In this document: positions 8,720 to 15,735 of the stretch, piece by piece | How the letters are laid out: each line of letters opens with the position of its first letter | How positions within the stretch are numbered: position 1 is the stretch's first letter | NCBI GenBank assembly: GCA_041738715.1 | Contig: JBGSPI010000087.1 | Span: forward strand, 1 to 64,000 | From: Chamaesiphon sp041738715 | GTDB lineage: Bacteria > Cyanobacteriota > Cyanobacteriia > Cyanobacteriales > Chamaesiphonaceae | Length of the DNA: 64,000 nt | Reading direction: 5' to 3' | Notes under the pieces: generated by a model | The model's input: only the letters and a program-made list of their open reading frames with translations | Told to the model about the DNA's origin: nothing | Database searches by the model: none | Translations under genes and position numbers: made by a program

Positions 8720-8961
8720 TTCACCCGACTGAAAAAACTTGAGAAATTTTGATATCCATTAGCTCCATCTTGATCGATCCGCCGAAATAATCCGCCAAGT
8801 TTTCGCTGTGAGTCATCTGCGGCTACTTCAGCTTGCTGCAACGCCAATACCATCTCATCTGGATTCAACCGACTGTTCGCTTCATCCCACACAGCACTGA
8901 ATAATTTTGTTATGGCTACTCTACTTGCGATCGATCCAAAAAAAGTAATCAAGGAGTCCAT
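8713..8961 (-). CDS. N-terminal fragment of the NACHT protein (frame 0 segment)
   Basis: An 82-residue ORF upstream of and overlapping the NACHT ORF by seven bases. Its first 73 residues include LITFFGSIASRVAITKLFSA and an amphipathic DEMVLALQQAEVAADDSQRK helix, and look like the start of the NACHT protein. Its last nine residues (SSFFSRVKC) look like out-of-frame translation. A -1 shift at the heptamer A-AAT-TTC (8749-8743) joins ...GYQNF to LKFFQSGEVLTELQKPL without a gap and gives a 985-residue protein. Either the gene is broken by a one-base indel, or it uses ribosomal frameshifting. As an independent small protein it has no evident function. Confidence 0.6.
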   Translation of the reverse strand: MDSLITFFGSIASRVAITKLFSAVWDEANSRLNPDEMVLALQQAEVAADDSQRKLGGLFRRIDQDGANGYQNFSSFFSRVKC

Positions 8962-9150
8962 ACAGTTACAACAAAGTAGCTCAACTCACTCCATTCTGAA
9001 GCAAAAATCGATAAACGGCTATTGAAGATGACAGAAATGTTAATTAATTTGCCATTCAAACTCATTGCTGACAGTCGATCGCTGACATATGTTATAAAAC
9101 TACCATCCAGATCGATCGAATTGAGTAGCAGTACGGGAGAATCAGATTTT

Positions 9151-9837
9151 ATGCCGCGAGGAAAACAATCTCAGGGAAAATGTGCCTATTGCAGTAAAGA
9201 AATGGCGAAAGGATCTGTCAATAAACATCTGGCTACTTGTGCCGAACGGAAGCAAGTGATCGCAATCGCCGAACAGAAAAAAGGGACTAGCGAAACCCTC
9301 TACCATTTAAGAATTCAGGATGCTTATACCCCAGACTTTTGGTTGAATTTAGAAGTGCGTGGTTCGGCTACTTTAGGCGATATCGATGCATATTTGCGAG
9401 CAATTTGGTTAGAATGTTGCGGACACATGAGCCAGTTTTCGATCGGTGCTTGGAGCGGTAAAGAAATATCGATGAAACGGAAAGTTGGCGATGTTTTTCA
9501 AGCAGGAGTGGAGCTAACACATATTTATGATTTTGGCACTTCTTCCGAAACTCTGATTAAATTTGTAGAAACGCGCGAAGGCAAACCGACGACCAATAAA
9601 CCGATCGCTTTAATGGTGCGAAATCTGTTGCCGCCCAGTGAGTGTATTGAATGCAAGGAAACAGCACTTTATCTGTGTTTGGAATGCTTGCACGATCTAA
9701 ATGAGTGGGGAACTTTATGCGATCGACATCTCAAACAGCACGGACATCAAGATAATTATGGAGAGCCTTTACCTTTAGTTAATTCACCCAGATTGGGCAT
9801 GTGTGGTTATGATGGTCCGGCAGAACCACCTTATTAA
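9151..9837 (+). CDS. pRiA4b ORF-3-like protein with N-terminal zinc-finger-like motif
   Basis: About 228 residues from the ATG at 9151, which follows GGGAGA; an upstream ATG at 9022 would add 43 unconvincing residues. The N-terminus has CAYCSKEMAKGSVNKHLATC, a CxxC...HxxxC zinc-ribbon-like motif. The central region (YHLRIQDAYTPDFWLNLEV, then SATLGDIDAYLRAIWLECCGH) is the pRiA4b ORF-3-like domain found on plasmids and in mobile or defence neighbourhoods. A second cysteine cluster (CIECKETALYLCLECLHDL and a following Cys/His set) lies near residue 170. The biochemical role of this family is unknown. It borders the NACHT/ParDE block divergently. Confidence 0.72.
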   Translation: MPRGKQSQGKCAYCSKEMAKGSVNKHLATCAERKQVIAIAEQKKGTSETLYHLRIQDAYTPDFWLNLEVRGSATLGDIDAYLRAIWLECCGHMSQFSIGAWSGKEISMKRKVGDVFQAGVELTHIYDFGTSSETLIKFVETREGKPTTNKPIALMVRNLLPPSECIECKETALYLCLECLHDLNEWGTLCDRHLKQHGHQDNYGEPLPLVNSPRLGMCGYDGPAEPPY

Positions 9838-10109
9838 TCAGGCTGAATGCTCGATCGATTATCGTTGTAGGGTGCGATTCGTTGATTAGTGAATCACGGT
9901 GAAAGCCCGTACCTAGACTTTTCTTATTTTTGCCAAATAATAACTATCTTTTATCGAATATATCATATTAAACTATCAAAAAATAGTTAAGTATTGTAAA
10001 AGCTATCGGGATGAACCACTCTCATAAATAATTCGGATTATAACTATTAAGTGAAGGTTGTTGGCTCTTCAAAAACAACAAACTCTAGGGCTTCAAGTCC
10101 TAACGTGCT

Positions 10110-11729
10110 ATGACATATATAATTGCCGATGATCGCTGCTTGGGATGCGGCCAGTGTCTGCCTCAATGTCCTACCCATGCGATCAGCATCAAAGATGAAC
10201 AATTGTGGATCGATCCGCAGCTTTGTAATTATTGTGAAGGATACTATCCTCAACCACAGTGCGTTATCTCGTGTCCCATCAGTCTACCTGCCCCCGCGAT
10301 CGCCAAAAAGGGCAGAAAGAAAAGTATTGAAGCCGATCGACCCCACACTAATCTAGACTTATTTCCCCACGGAAAGAAAAACCATCCCTTTGCTTCAGCG
10401 ATGGTATTATGGGAGGCTTGCAACCTGCTTGCCCAAGGATCCTCATTAGATTGGCAAAAAGATGACAAAGGCAAACTCGTTCTCTCCCGCCCAATTAACC
10501 AAGGCAAAGGTCAAATTCACTTGTGGATGAGCGACCGTCACCATCGAGATCGTCCGGTTGCCCTCACCGCCACGCCAGCCAGAATTAAAATAGAATCGTT
10601 AGACATTCGGGCTGCTTGTCTCCATCTAATTTACGCCGCCCAAGCCACTACTTTAAAACAACCTTGGGAGCAGACATTTACGATCGGAGATCGCCAAATC
10701 GAGCAATATTTAGGACTCCATAAACGCAAAGACTTGAGCAAACCAGCCAAGCTAATGTTAATTAAAGAACTCGTCCAACAACCTTGCGAGATCCTGACCG
10801 AAATTAATTGGCCGACTCAAGGTAAAGTCAAAGGTTTCCACTTGGAAAAAAGCTATCTCTGGCATCTGATCGAAACCCAACATCACTTTCAAGAAGAAGC
10901 GAACGGCTGTAAACATTTAGTCGGCTTGACTTTCACGATTCAAGCGGGTTTATGGGCTAAATATTTCTTAAATCAGCAAGATTGTAAAGAAGGCAAGGCA
11001 TTTTATCAATACGGTAGCTTGCCCCAGTCTGTATTAAATATGGTCATGAGTCTGTGGCAACAACATGAAGGAGCAGTCAGAATGATGCTGTGGCTGTTGT
11101 TCAAAACACGCATCGGTCAACAACAACGAATTATTATTGCGACCTTAATGCGGATTGCTTATGGTCAAGAGAAAATTAATAAAGCCGAGATCGATCGAGA
11201 GGAAAGAAAACGACGATTGCGTACCTTTGAAAGTGATTTAGAAATCCTCGATCGATCGGGACTAAAACCGATTTTTGACCCCGATACCTACCCCGCCGAT
11301 ATTCAACCCCTCTGGGCAAAATTAACCGATATTCCCGAAGATGGCGAAGCCGCCCTGGAATTTTGGATGAACGATGGCAGTAATGAAAATCGGTTGACAG
11401 ATGCCGCACCCAGAGGGAAATGGACTCGCTTGCTCCATGCACGGTTATTGGGATTTGAACTACCAGCCGACTGGGCACCAGTCAGGATTGAGCGCGAACA
11501 GAAAAAACCACGCACCCCCAAACAGCAAAAACTGCTGACCCCAACGCTCCTGTCACCAGAACAAATCGCTACAGCGAGAAAAAATCAAGGCTGGAGTCAG
11601 CGAGAACTAGCAATAAAAATCGGCAAAAGTCAAAGTTGGGTGCGAGATATTGAAAACGGTCGCTTTCGTCTTAAAAGGGCAGAACACAGCTTATTGCGAT
11701 CGATTCTAGTAGACCTTGGCAGCAGTTGA
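10110..11729 (+). CDS. cnfR: CnfR/PatB-like ferredoxin-HTH transcription regulator
   Basis: A 539-residue protein. At the N-terminus is a bacterial ferredoxin-like domain with two 4Fe-4S cysteine sets: CLGCGQCLPQC (residues 10-20) and CNYCEGYYPQPQCVISC (39-55). A long middle region includes RKDLSKPAKLMLIKELVQQP and GLTFTIQAGLWAKYFLNQQ. The C-terminus is an XRE-type helix-turn-helix (ATARKNQGWSQRELAIKIGK, about 490-510). This order is that of CnfR/PatB, the activator that turns on nitrogen-fixation genes in cyanobacteria under low oxygen, with the clusters acting as the oxygen sensor. No nif gene lies in the window. Identification rests on architecture and remembered sequence; a related regulator with other targets is possible. 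Confidence 0.75.
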   Translation: MTYIIADDRCLGCGQCLPQCPTHAISIKDEQLWIDPQLCNYCEGYYPQPQCVISCPISLPAPAIAKKGRKKSIEADRPHTNLDLFPHGKKNHPFASAMVLWEACNLLAQGSSLDWQKDDKGKLVLSRPINQGKGQIHLWMSDRHHRDRPVALTATPARIKIESLDIRAACLHLIYAAQATTLKQPWEQTFTIGDRQIEQYLGLHKRKDLSKPAKLMLIKELVQQPCEILTEINWPTQGKVKGFHLEKSYLWHLIETQHHFQEEANGCKHLVGLTFTIQAGLWAKYFLNQQDCKEGKAFYQYGSLPQSVLNMVMSLWQQHEGAVRMMLWLLFKTRIGQQQRIIIATLMRIAYGQEKINKAEIDREERKRRLRTFESDLEILDRSGLKPIFDPDTYPADIQPLWAKLTDIPEDGEAALEFWMNDGSNENRLTDAAPRGKWTRLLHARLLGFELPADWAPVRIEREQKKPRTPKQQKLLTPTLLSPEQIATARKNQGWSQRELAIKIGKSQSWVRDIENGRFRLKRAEHSLLRSILVDLGSS

Positions 11730-11966
11730 CCAATCTCTTAGTCAAATAATTAACAATTTTTGCTCCCGGGATCATGCTCTTGGTTCGTTCACGCTCTGGA
11801 TAGCAATGCTTAATTACCTTTGATTGAGAATTCGCGTCTCTTGAGAGCGGGGAGTGTGTCAACGACTGTTACGAGCGAACAACTTAGCGATCTCAAATCA
11901 GCTAAATAAATTACAGTTAAAGAAAGTAATCAAACACCGCGAGCGTATCAAACGGGGAAAATGGCT

Positions 11967-13877
11967 ATGCACCTAAGCGAAATAACCCACCCAAACCAGT
12001 TGCACGGTTTATCGGTTCGGCAGTTAGAGCAAATTGCCCTGGAAATCAGGGAAAAACACCTTCAGACAGTGGCAGCCAGTGGCGGTCATTTAGCACCAGG
12101 ATTAGGTGTGGTCGAACTCACCCTCGCCCTATATCAAACCTTGGATCTCGATCGAGATAAAGTAATTTGGGATGTGGGGCACCAAGCCTATCCACATAAA
12201 TTGATCACTGGCAGATACCATCGCTTTGATACCCTTCGCCAAAAAGATGGCATTGCTGGATATCTCAAACGCGGTGAGAGCAAATTTGACCATTTTGGAG
12301 CGGGACACGCATCCACGAGCATTTCTGCCGCATTGGGGATGGCGATCGCACGCGACCTCAAGGGTGAAAATTTTAAATCTGTCGCCGTGATTGGGGATGG
12401 AGCCTTAACCGGGGGAATGGCATTAGAAGCGATCAATCATGCCGGACATTTACCCAAAACCAAACTATTGGTAGTGCTAAATGATAATGAGATGTCCATC
12501 TCGCCCAATGTCGGCGCAATTCCACGCTATCTGAATAAACTCCGTGTCAGTCAGCCGATTCAGTTTATCAGTGACAACATTGAAGAACAGTTAAAGAATA
12601 TTCCCTTTGTCGGTGGTTCGATCTCGCCCGAACTCGCACGGGTGAAAGAAGGGATGAAGCGGCTAGCGGTGCCAAAAGTTGGTGCTGTATTTGAAGAATT
12701 AGGTTTTACCTATATTGGACCAGTCGATGGACATAATCTGGAAGAGTTGATTAGTACCTTCCAAGGCGCACACAAGCATCCAGGTCCCGTCCTTGTCCAT
12801 GTTGTCACGACCAAAGGTAAAGGCTACGCGATCGCCGAGCAAGATCAAGTCGGTTATCATGCTCAAAATCCGTTTAATCTCGCCACAGGCAAAGGTGCCC
12901 CTGCGACGAAACCCAAACCACCTACCTATTCCAAGGTATTTGCCGATACGCTAATTACGCTAGCCGAACAAAACCCCAAAATTGTCGCAATCACTGCTGC
13001 AATGGGTACTGGAACTGGCTTAGATAAATTTCAAACCAAATTACCCGATCGCTACATCGATGTTGGTATTGCCGAACAACATGCGATTACCCTAGCAACT
13101 GGATTAGCCGCAGAAGGAATGCGCCCCGTCGCCGCGATTTATTCCACCTTCCTCCAACGGGCATTCGACCAAATCGTTCATGATGCTTGTATCCAACATC
13201 TACCTGTATTCTTCTGTCTCGATCGAGCAGGCATAGTTGGGGCGGATGGCCCGACCCACCAAGGGATGTATGATATTGCCTATCTACGGTGTATCCCCAA
13301 TATGGTCTTGATGGCTCCCAAGGATGAGGGCGAATTGCAGCGGATGCTCGTGACCGGAATTAATTATACCGATGGTCCGATCGCCATGCGCTACCCTCGC
13401 GGGAATGGCTATGGTGTACCGTTGATGGAAGAAGGCTGGGAAGATCTACCGATCGGTAAAGCTGAAATCCTCCGTCAAGGTGATGATATCTTGATGATTG
13501 CCTACGGTTCAATGGTGCATCCGACTCTCCAAGCGGCACAATTACTCAACGAACACGGTATTTCTGCCACGGTCATCAATGCGCGGTTTGCCAAACCCCT
13601 CGATACTGAACTATTTGCCCCACTAGCACAGAAGATTGGCAAGGTAGTAACTGTGGAAGAAGGTTGTCTGATGGGTGGTTTTGGTTCAGCAATCGCTGAA
13701 GCACTATTGGATCTAAATGTCGTAGTACCAATCAAACGAATTGGTGTACCGGATATCCTCGTCGAACATGCTACGCCTGACGAATCGCTAGGTAGTCTGG
13801 GCTTAACTAGTTCCCAAATTGCTGAAACAGTCCGAACGACTTTCTTTACTCAGAAGCCTGTAGCGGTTGGGGTTTAG
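11967..13877 (+). CDS. dxs: 1-deoxy-D-xylulose-5-phosphate synthase
   Basis: Condenses pyruvate and glyceraldehyde 3-phosphate to DXP, the first step of the MEP isoprenoid pathway that feeds carotenoids, phytol and quinone tails. The 636-residue length is normal. Visible parts are VASGGHLAPGLGVVELT-type N-terminus, the thiamine-diphosphate motif GDGALTGGMALEAINHAG with downstream NDNEMSISPN, and the transketolase pyrimidine-binding segment DVGIAEQHAITLATGLA. The ATG at 11967 matches the family start (MHLSEITHP); one at 11961 would add two residues. The pathway gene ispD lies about 19 kb downstream. Confidence 0.95.
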   Translation: MHLSEITHPNQLHGLSVRQLEQIALEIREKHLQTVAASGGHLAPGLGVVELTLALYQTLDLDRDKVIWDVGHQAYPHKLITGRYHRFDTLRQKDGIAGYLKRGESKFDHFGAGHASTSISAALGMAIARDLKGENFKSVAVIGDGALTGGMALEAINHAGHLPKTKLLVVLNDNEMSISPNVGAIPRYLNKLRVSQPIQFISDNIEEQLKNIPFVGGSISPELARVKEGMKRLAVPKVGAVFEELGFTYIGPVDGHNLEELISTFQGAHKHPGPVLVHVVTTKGKGYAIAEQDQVGYHAQNPFNLATGKGAPATKPKPPTYSKVFADTLITLAEQNPKIVAITAAMGTGTGLDKFQTKLPDRYIDVGIAEQHAITLATGLAAEGMRPVAAIYSTFLQRAFDQIVHDACIQHLPVFFCLDRAGIVGADGPTHQGMYDIAYLRCIPNMVLMAPKDEGELQRMLVTGINYTDGPIAMRYPRGNGYGVPLMEEGWEDLPIGKAEILRQGDDILMIAYGSMVHPTLQAAQLLNEHGISATVINARFAKPLDTELFAPLAQKIGKVVTVEEGCLMGGFGSAIAEALLDLNVVVPIKRIGVPDILVEHATPDESLGSLGLTSSQIAETVRTTFFTQKPVAVGV

Positions 13878-13907
13878 AGAGTAGGCGGTAGTGAATAGAG
13901 AATCTTG

Positions 13908-13942
13908 AACTTTAATGGTGGGCGGTGCCTACCATTAAAGTT
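13908..13942. terminator. Long hairpin between convergent genes
   Basis: AACTTTAATGGTGGGC pairs with GCCTACCATTAAAGTT over 16 bp (one G-T pair) around a 3-base loop. It lies between the ends of dxs and of the convergent unknown gene and could serve both transcripts, although it lacks a T-run. The core GGTGGGC palindrome also occurs at 61017, so this may be a repeat element recruited as a terminator. Confidence 0.6.
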
Positions 13943-13971
13943 GATGTCAATATCTTGCCGCATGTCAGCAG

Positions 13972-14469
13972 CTAATTTAATTCATGGCGTTCGACAAAGG
14001 CAAATCTCAAACCTCGATCCTCAACATCGGCGAGAATGCGATCGTATGCCTCTAAATCCCAGAGTGTCCACTTGGCGGTAGCCTGAGCATCGCTACCTGG
14101 TAAAATGTGTGGATTCTGAGCCAGAAACTCCTTGAGGCTGCCAATTGTCTGACGGGCGACAGCAGGTTCATGCCAGCGAGGTTGAGCCGATAGACAGGCA
14201 ATCTCCGCCCGCATCGCCGAGGCTAAGACAGCATTGCCTTCAGACTCTGCTTCCTGGAGAATCCGAACATAACCTTTGGGATCTTTGTAGATAAAATTGT
14301 CGATCTTCTCCACGCCCAAATCTTGCGTAATGCGATCGAGTTGGTTTAATAATTGTGGTACTGTAGTGCCATATACGAGTCCTTCTGCTGCCACATCCAT
14401 TGTTTCTGGGAGAGGAGCTAGTTTACCATGTTCGAGTTCGATCGTTAGCCAGTATCCCATGAGAGTCAC
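13972..14469 (-). CDS. Hypothetical protein, 165 aa
   Basis: A soluble 165-residue protein that I cannot assign. It begins MTLMGYWLTIELEHGKLAPL; the second methionine (14460) is an equally possible start. The middle contains VEKIDNFIYKDPKGYVRILQ and then a helical region; the end (WTLWDLEAYDRILADVEDRG) is acidic. No signal peptide, membrane segment or catalytic motif stands out. It is convergent with dxs and divergent from lipA. Codon use looks normal for the window, which supports a real gene. Confidence 0.55.
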   Translation of the reverse strand: MTLMGYWLTIELEHGKLAPLPETMDVAAEGLVYGTTVPQLLNQLDRITQDLGVEKIDNFIYKDPKGYVRILQEAESEGNAVLASAMRAEIACLSAQPRWHEPAVARQTIGSLKEFLAQNPHILPGSDAQATAKWTLWDLEAYDRILADVEDRGLRFAFVERHELN

Positions 14470-14568
14470 TCTTCTATCTTCACAGAGTTAGAGTACCCAT
14501 TTTGATGTGATTAGCAAACCAGTCGGAACTTGCTAGAATAGAAAGCCTGTGAATATCTCTCCATCGTT

Positions 14569-15441
14569 ATGACAGTCAAACCAGAATGGTTGCGCGTAAA
14601 AGCACCGCAGTGGGAACGAGTCGGTAATGTCAAAGACATCCTCCGCGACTTGCAACTCAATACTGTATGTGAAGAAGCTTCCTGTCCAAATATCGGCGAG
14701 TGCTTTAGTGCGGGAACGGCTACTTTTCTCATTATGGGGCCTGCTTGTACCCGTGCTTGTCCCTACTGTGATATCGATTTCGAGAAAAAACCCCAAGCTT
14801 TAGATCCCACCGAACCGCTCCGTCTGGCGGAAGCTGTCAAACGGCTCAAACTGAATCATGTCGTCATCACCTCCGTCAATCGGGATGATTTACCAGATGG
14901 GGGAGCCAGTCAATTTGTGCTGTGTATTGAGTCCGTCCGCGCCCTCTCACCCCAAACAACGATCGAAGTATTAATTCCTGACCTGTGCGCGAATTGGCAA
15001 GCCTTGGAGACGATTTTAGATGCCGCTCCAGAAGTGCTCAATCACAACACGGAAACCATCCAAAGATTATATCGCCGCGTTCGACCCCAGGGGGATTATC
15101 ATCGCTCGCTGGAAGTCTTACAGCGAGCGCGTGACTACACTGCCAGCGTCTATACTAAATCAGGGATTATGGTTGGCTTAGGCGAAACCGATGCCGAAGT
15201 TCGACAAACAATGCGAGATTTGCGATCGGTAGATTGTGATATTTTGACGATCGGTCAATACCTCCAACCCTCTGCAAAACATCTCGGGGTCGCAGAATTT
15301 ATCACCCCAATTCAATTTGATGCTTGGCGGATCTACGGCGAAGAAATTGGTTTTCTTCAGGTCGTATCGACCCCGCTCACCCGCAGTTCCTATCATGCCG
15401 AAGAAGTCCGCAAATTGATGCAAAAATATCCGAGAGTTTAA
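14569..15441 (+). CDS. lipA: Lipoyl synthase
   Basis: A radical-SAM enzyme that inserts two sulphur atoms into octanoyl groups on lipoyl-dependent proteins such as the E2 subunit of pyruvate dehydrogenase. The 290-residue sequence has the auxiliary-cluster cysteines CEEASCPNIGEC near residue 30 and the radical-SAM motif ACTRACPYCDID near residue 62. The ending TRSSYHAEEVRK contains the conserved serine that ligates the auxiliary cluster. The gene pdhA of the target complex is also in the window. A small CGAGAG/CTCTCG hairpin overlaps the stop codon. Confidence 0.95.
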   Translation: MTVKPEWLRVKAPQWERVGNVKDILRDLQLNTVCEEASCPNIGECFSAGTATFLIMGPACTRACPYCDIDFEKKPQALDPTEPLRLAEAVKRLKLNHVVITSVNRDDLPDGGASQFVLCIESVRALSPQTTIEVLIPDLCANWQALETILDAAPEVLNHNTETIQRLYRRVRPQGDYHRSLEVLQRARDYTASVYTKSGIMVGLGETDAEVRQTMRDLRSVDCDILTIGQYLQPSAKHLGVAEFITPIQFDAWRIYGEEIGFLQVVSTPLTRSSYHAEEVRKLMQKYPRV

Positions 15442-15612
15442 CTGGCTCTCGCGTATTTATGGTGATAAGTTTGGCTGATTGAAATTGGCGAAGCTAATTT
15501 TAACAGAATCAGCGAAAGTCCCTAGCCTCAGCGAAGTAGGGATGGATGGCGACCGAAGCGAGAAATCCCGCCTCAAGTGATTTGACAAGCGGAATTTCCC
15601 CCCATAAACCCA

Positions 15613-15735
15613 GGAGAGGCACCAATACTTCTCGGTTAAGAAATGCTAGCGACTTCAGTCGCTGCTAGTGATGCATAGTCCGCGTCAGCGGACTAATTAA
15701 TTTTTAGCTTAACCGAGAAGTATTGGGAGAGGCAC
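15613..15735. mobile_element. MITE-like element with 18-bp terminal inverted repeats and 10-bp target duplication
   Basis: The element spans 15623-15725 (103 bp). Its ends CAATACTTCTCGGTTAAG and CTTAACCGAGAAGTATTG are perfect 18-bp inverted repeats. It is flanked directly on both sides by GGAGAGGCAC (15613-15622 and 15726-15735), which looks like a 10-bp target-site duplication. Two internal hairpins are visible: AGCGACT/AGTCGCT and TAGTCCGC/GCGGACTA. There is no coding capacity, so movement would need a transposase elsewhere. The right duplication touches the stop codon of the M3 peptidase gene. A related 104-bp copy lies at 34191-34294. Confidence 0.85.
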
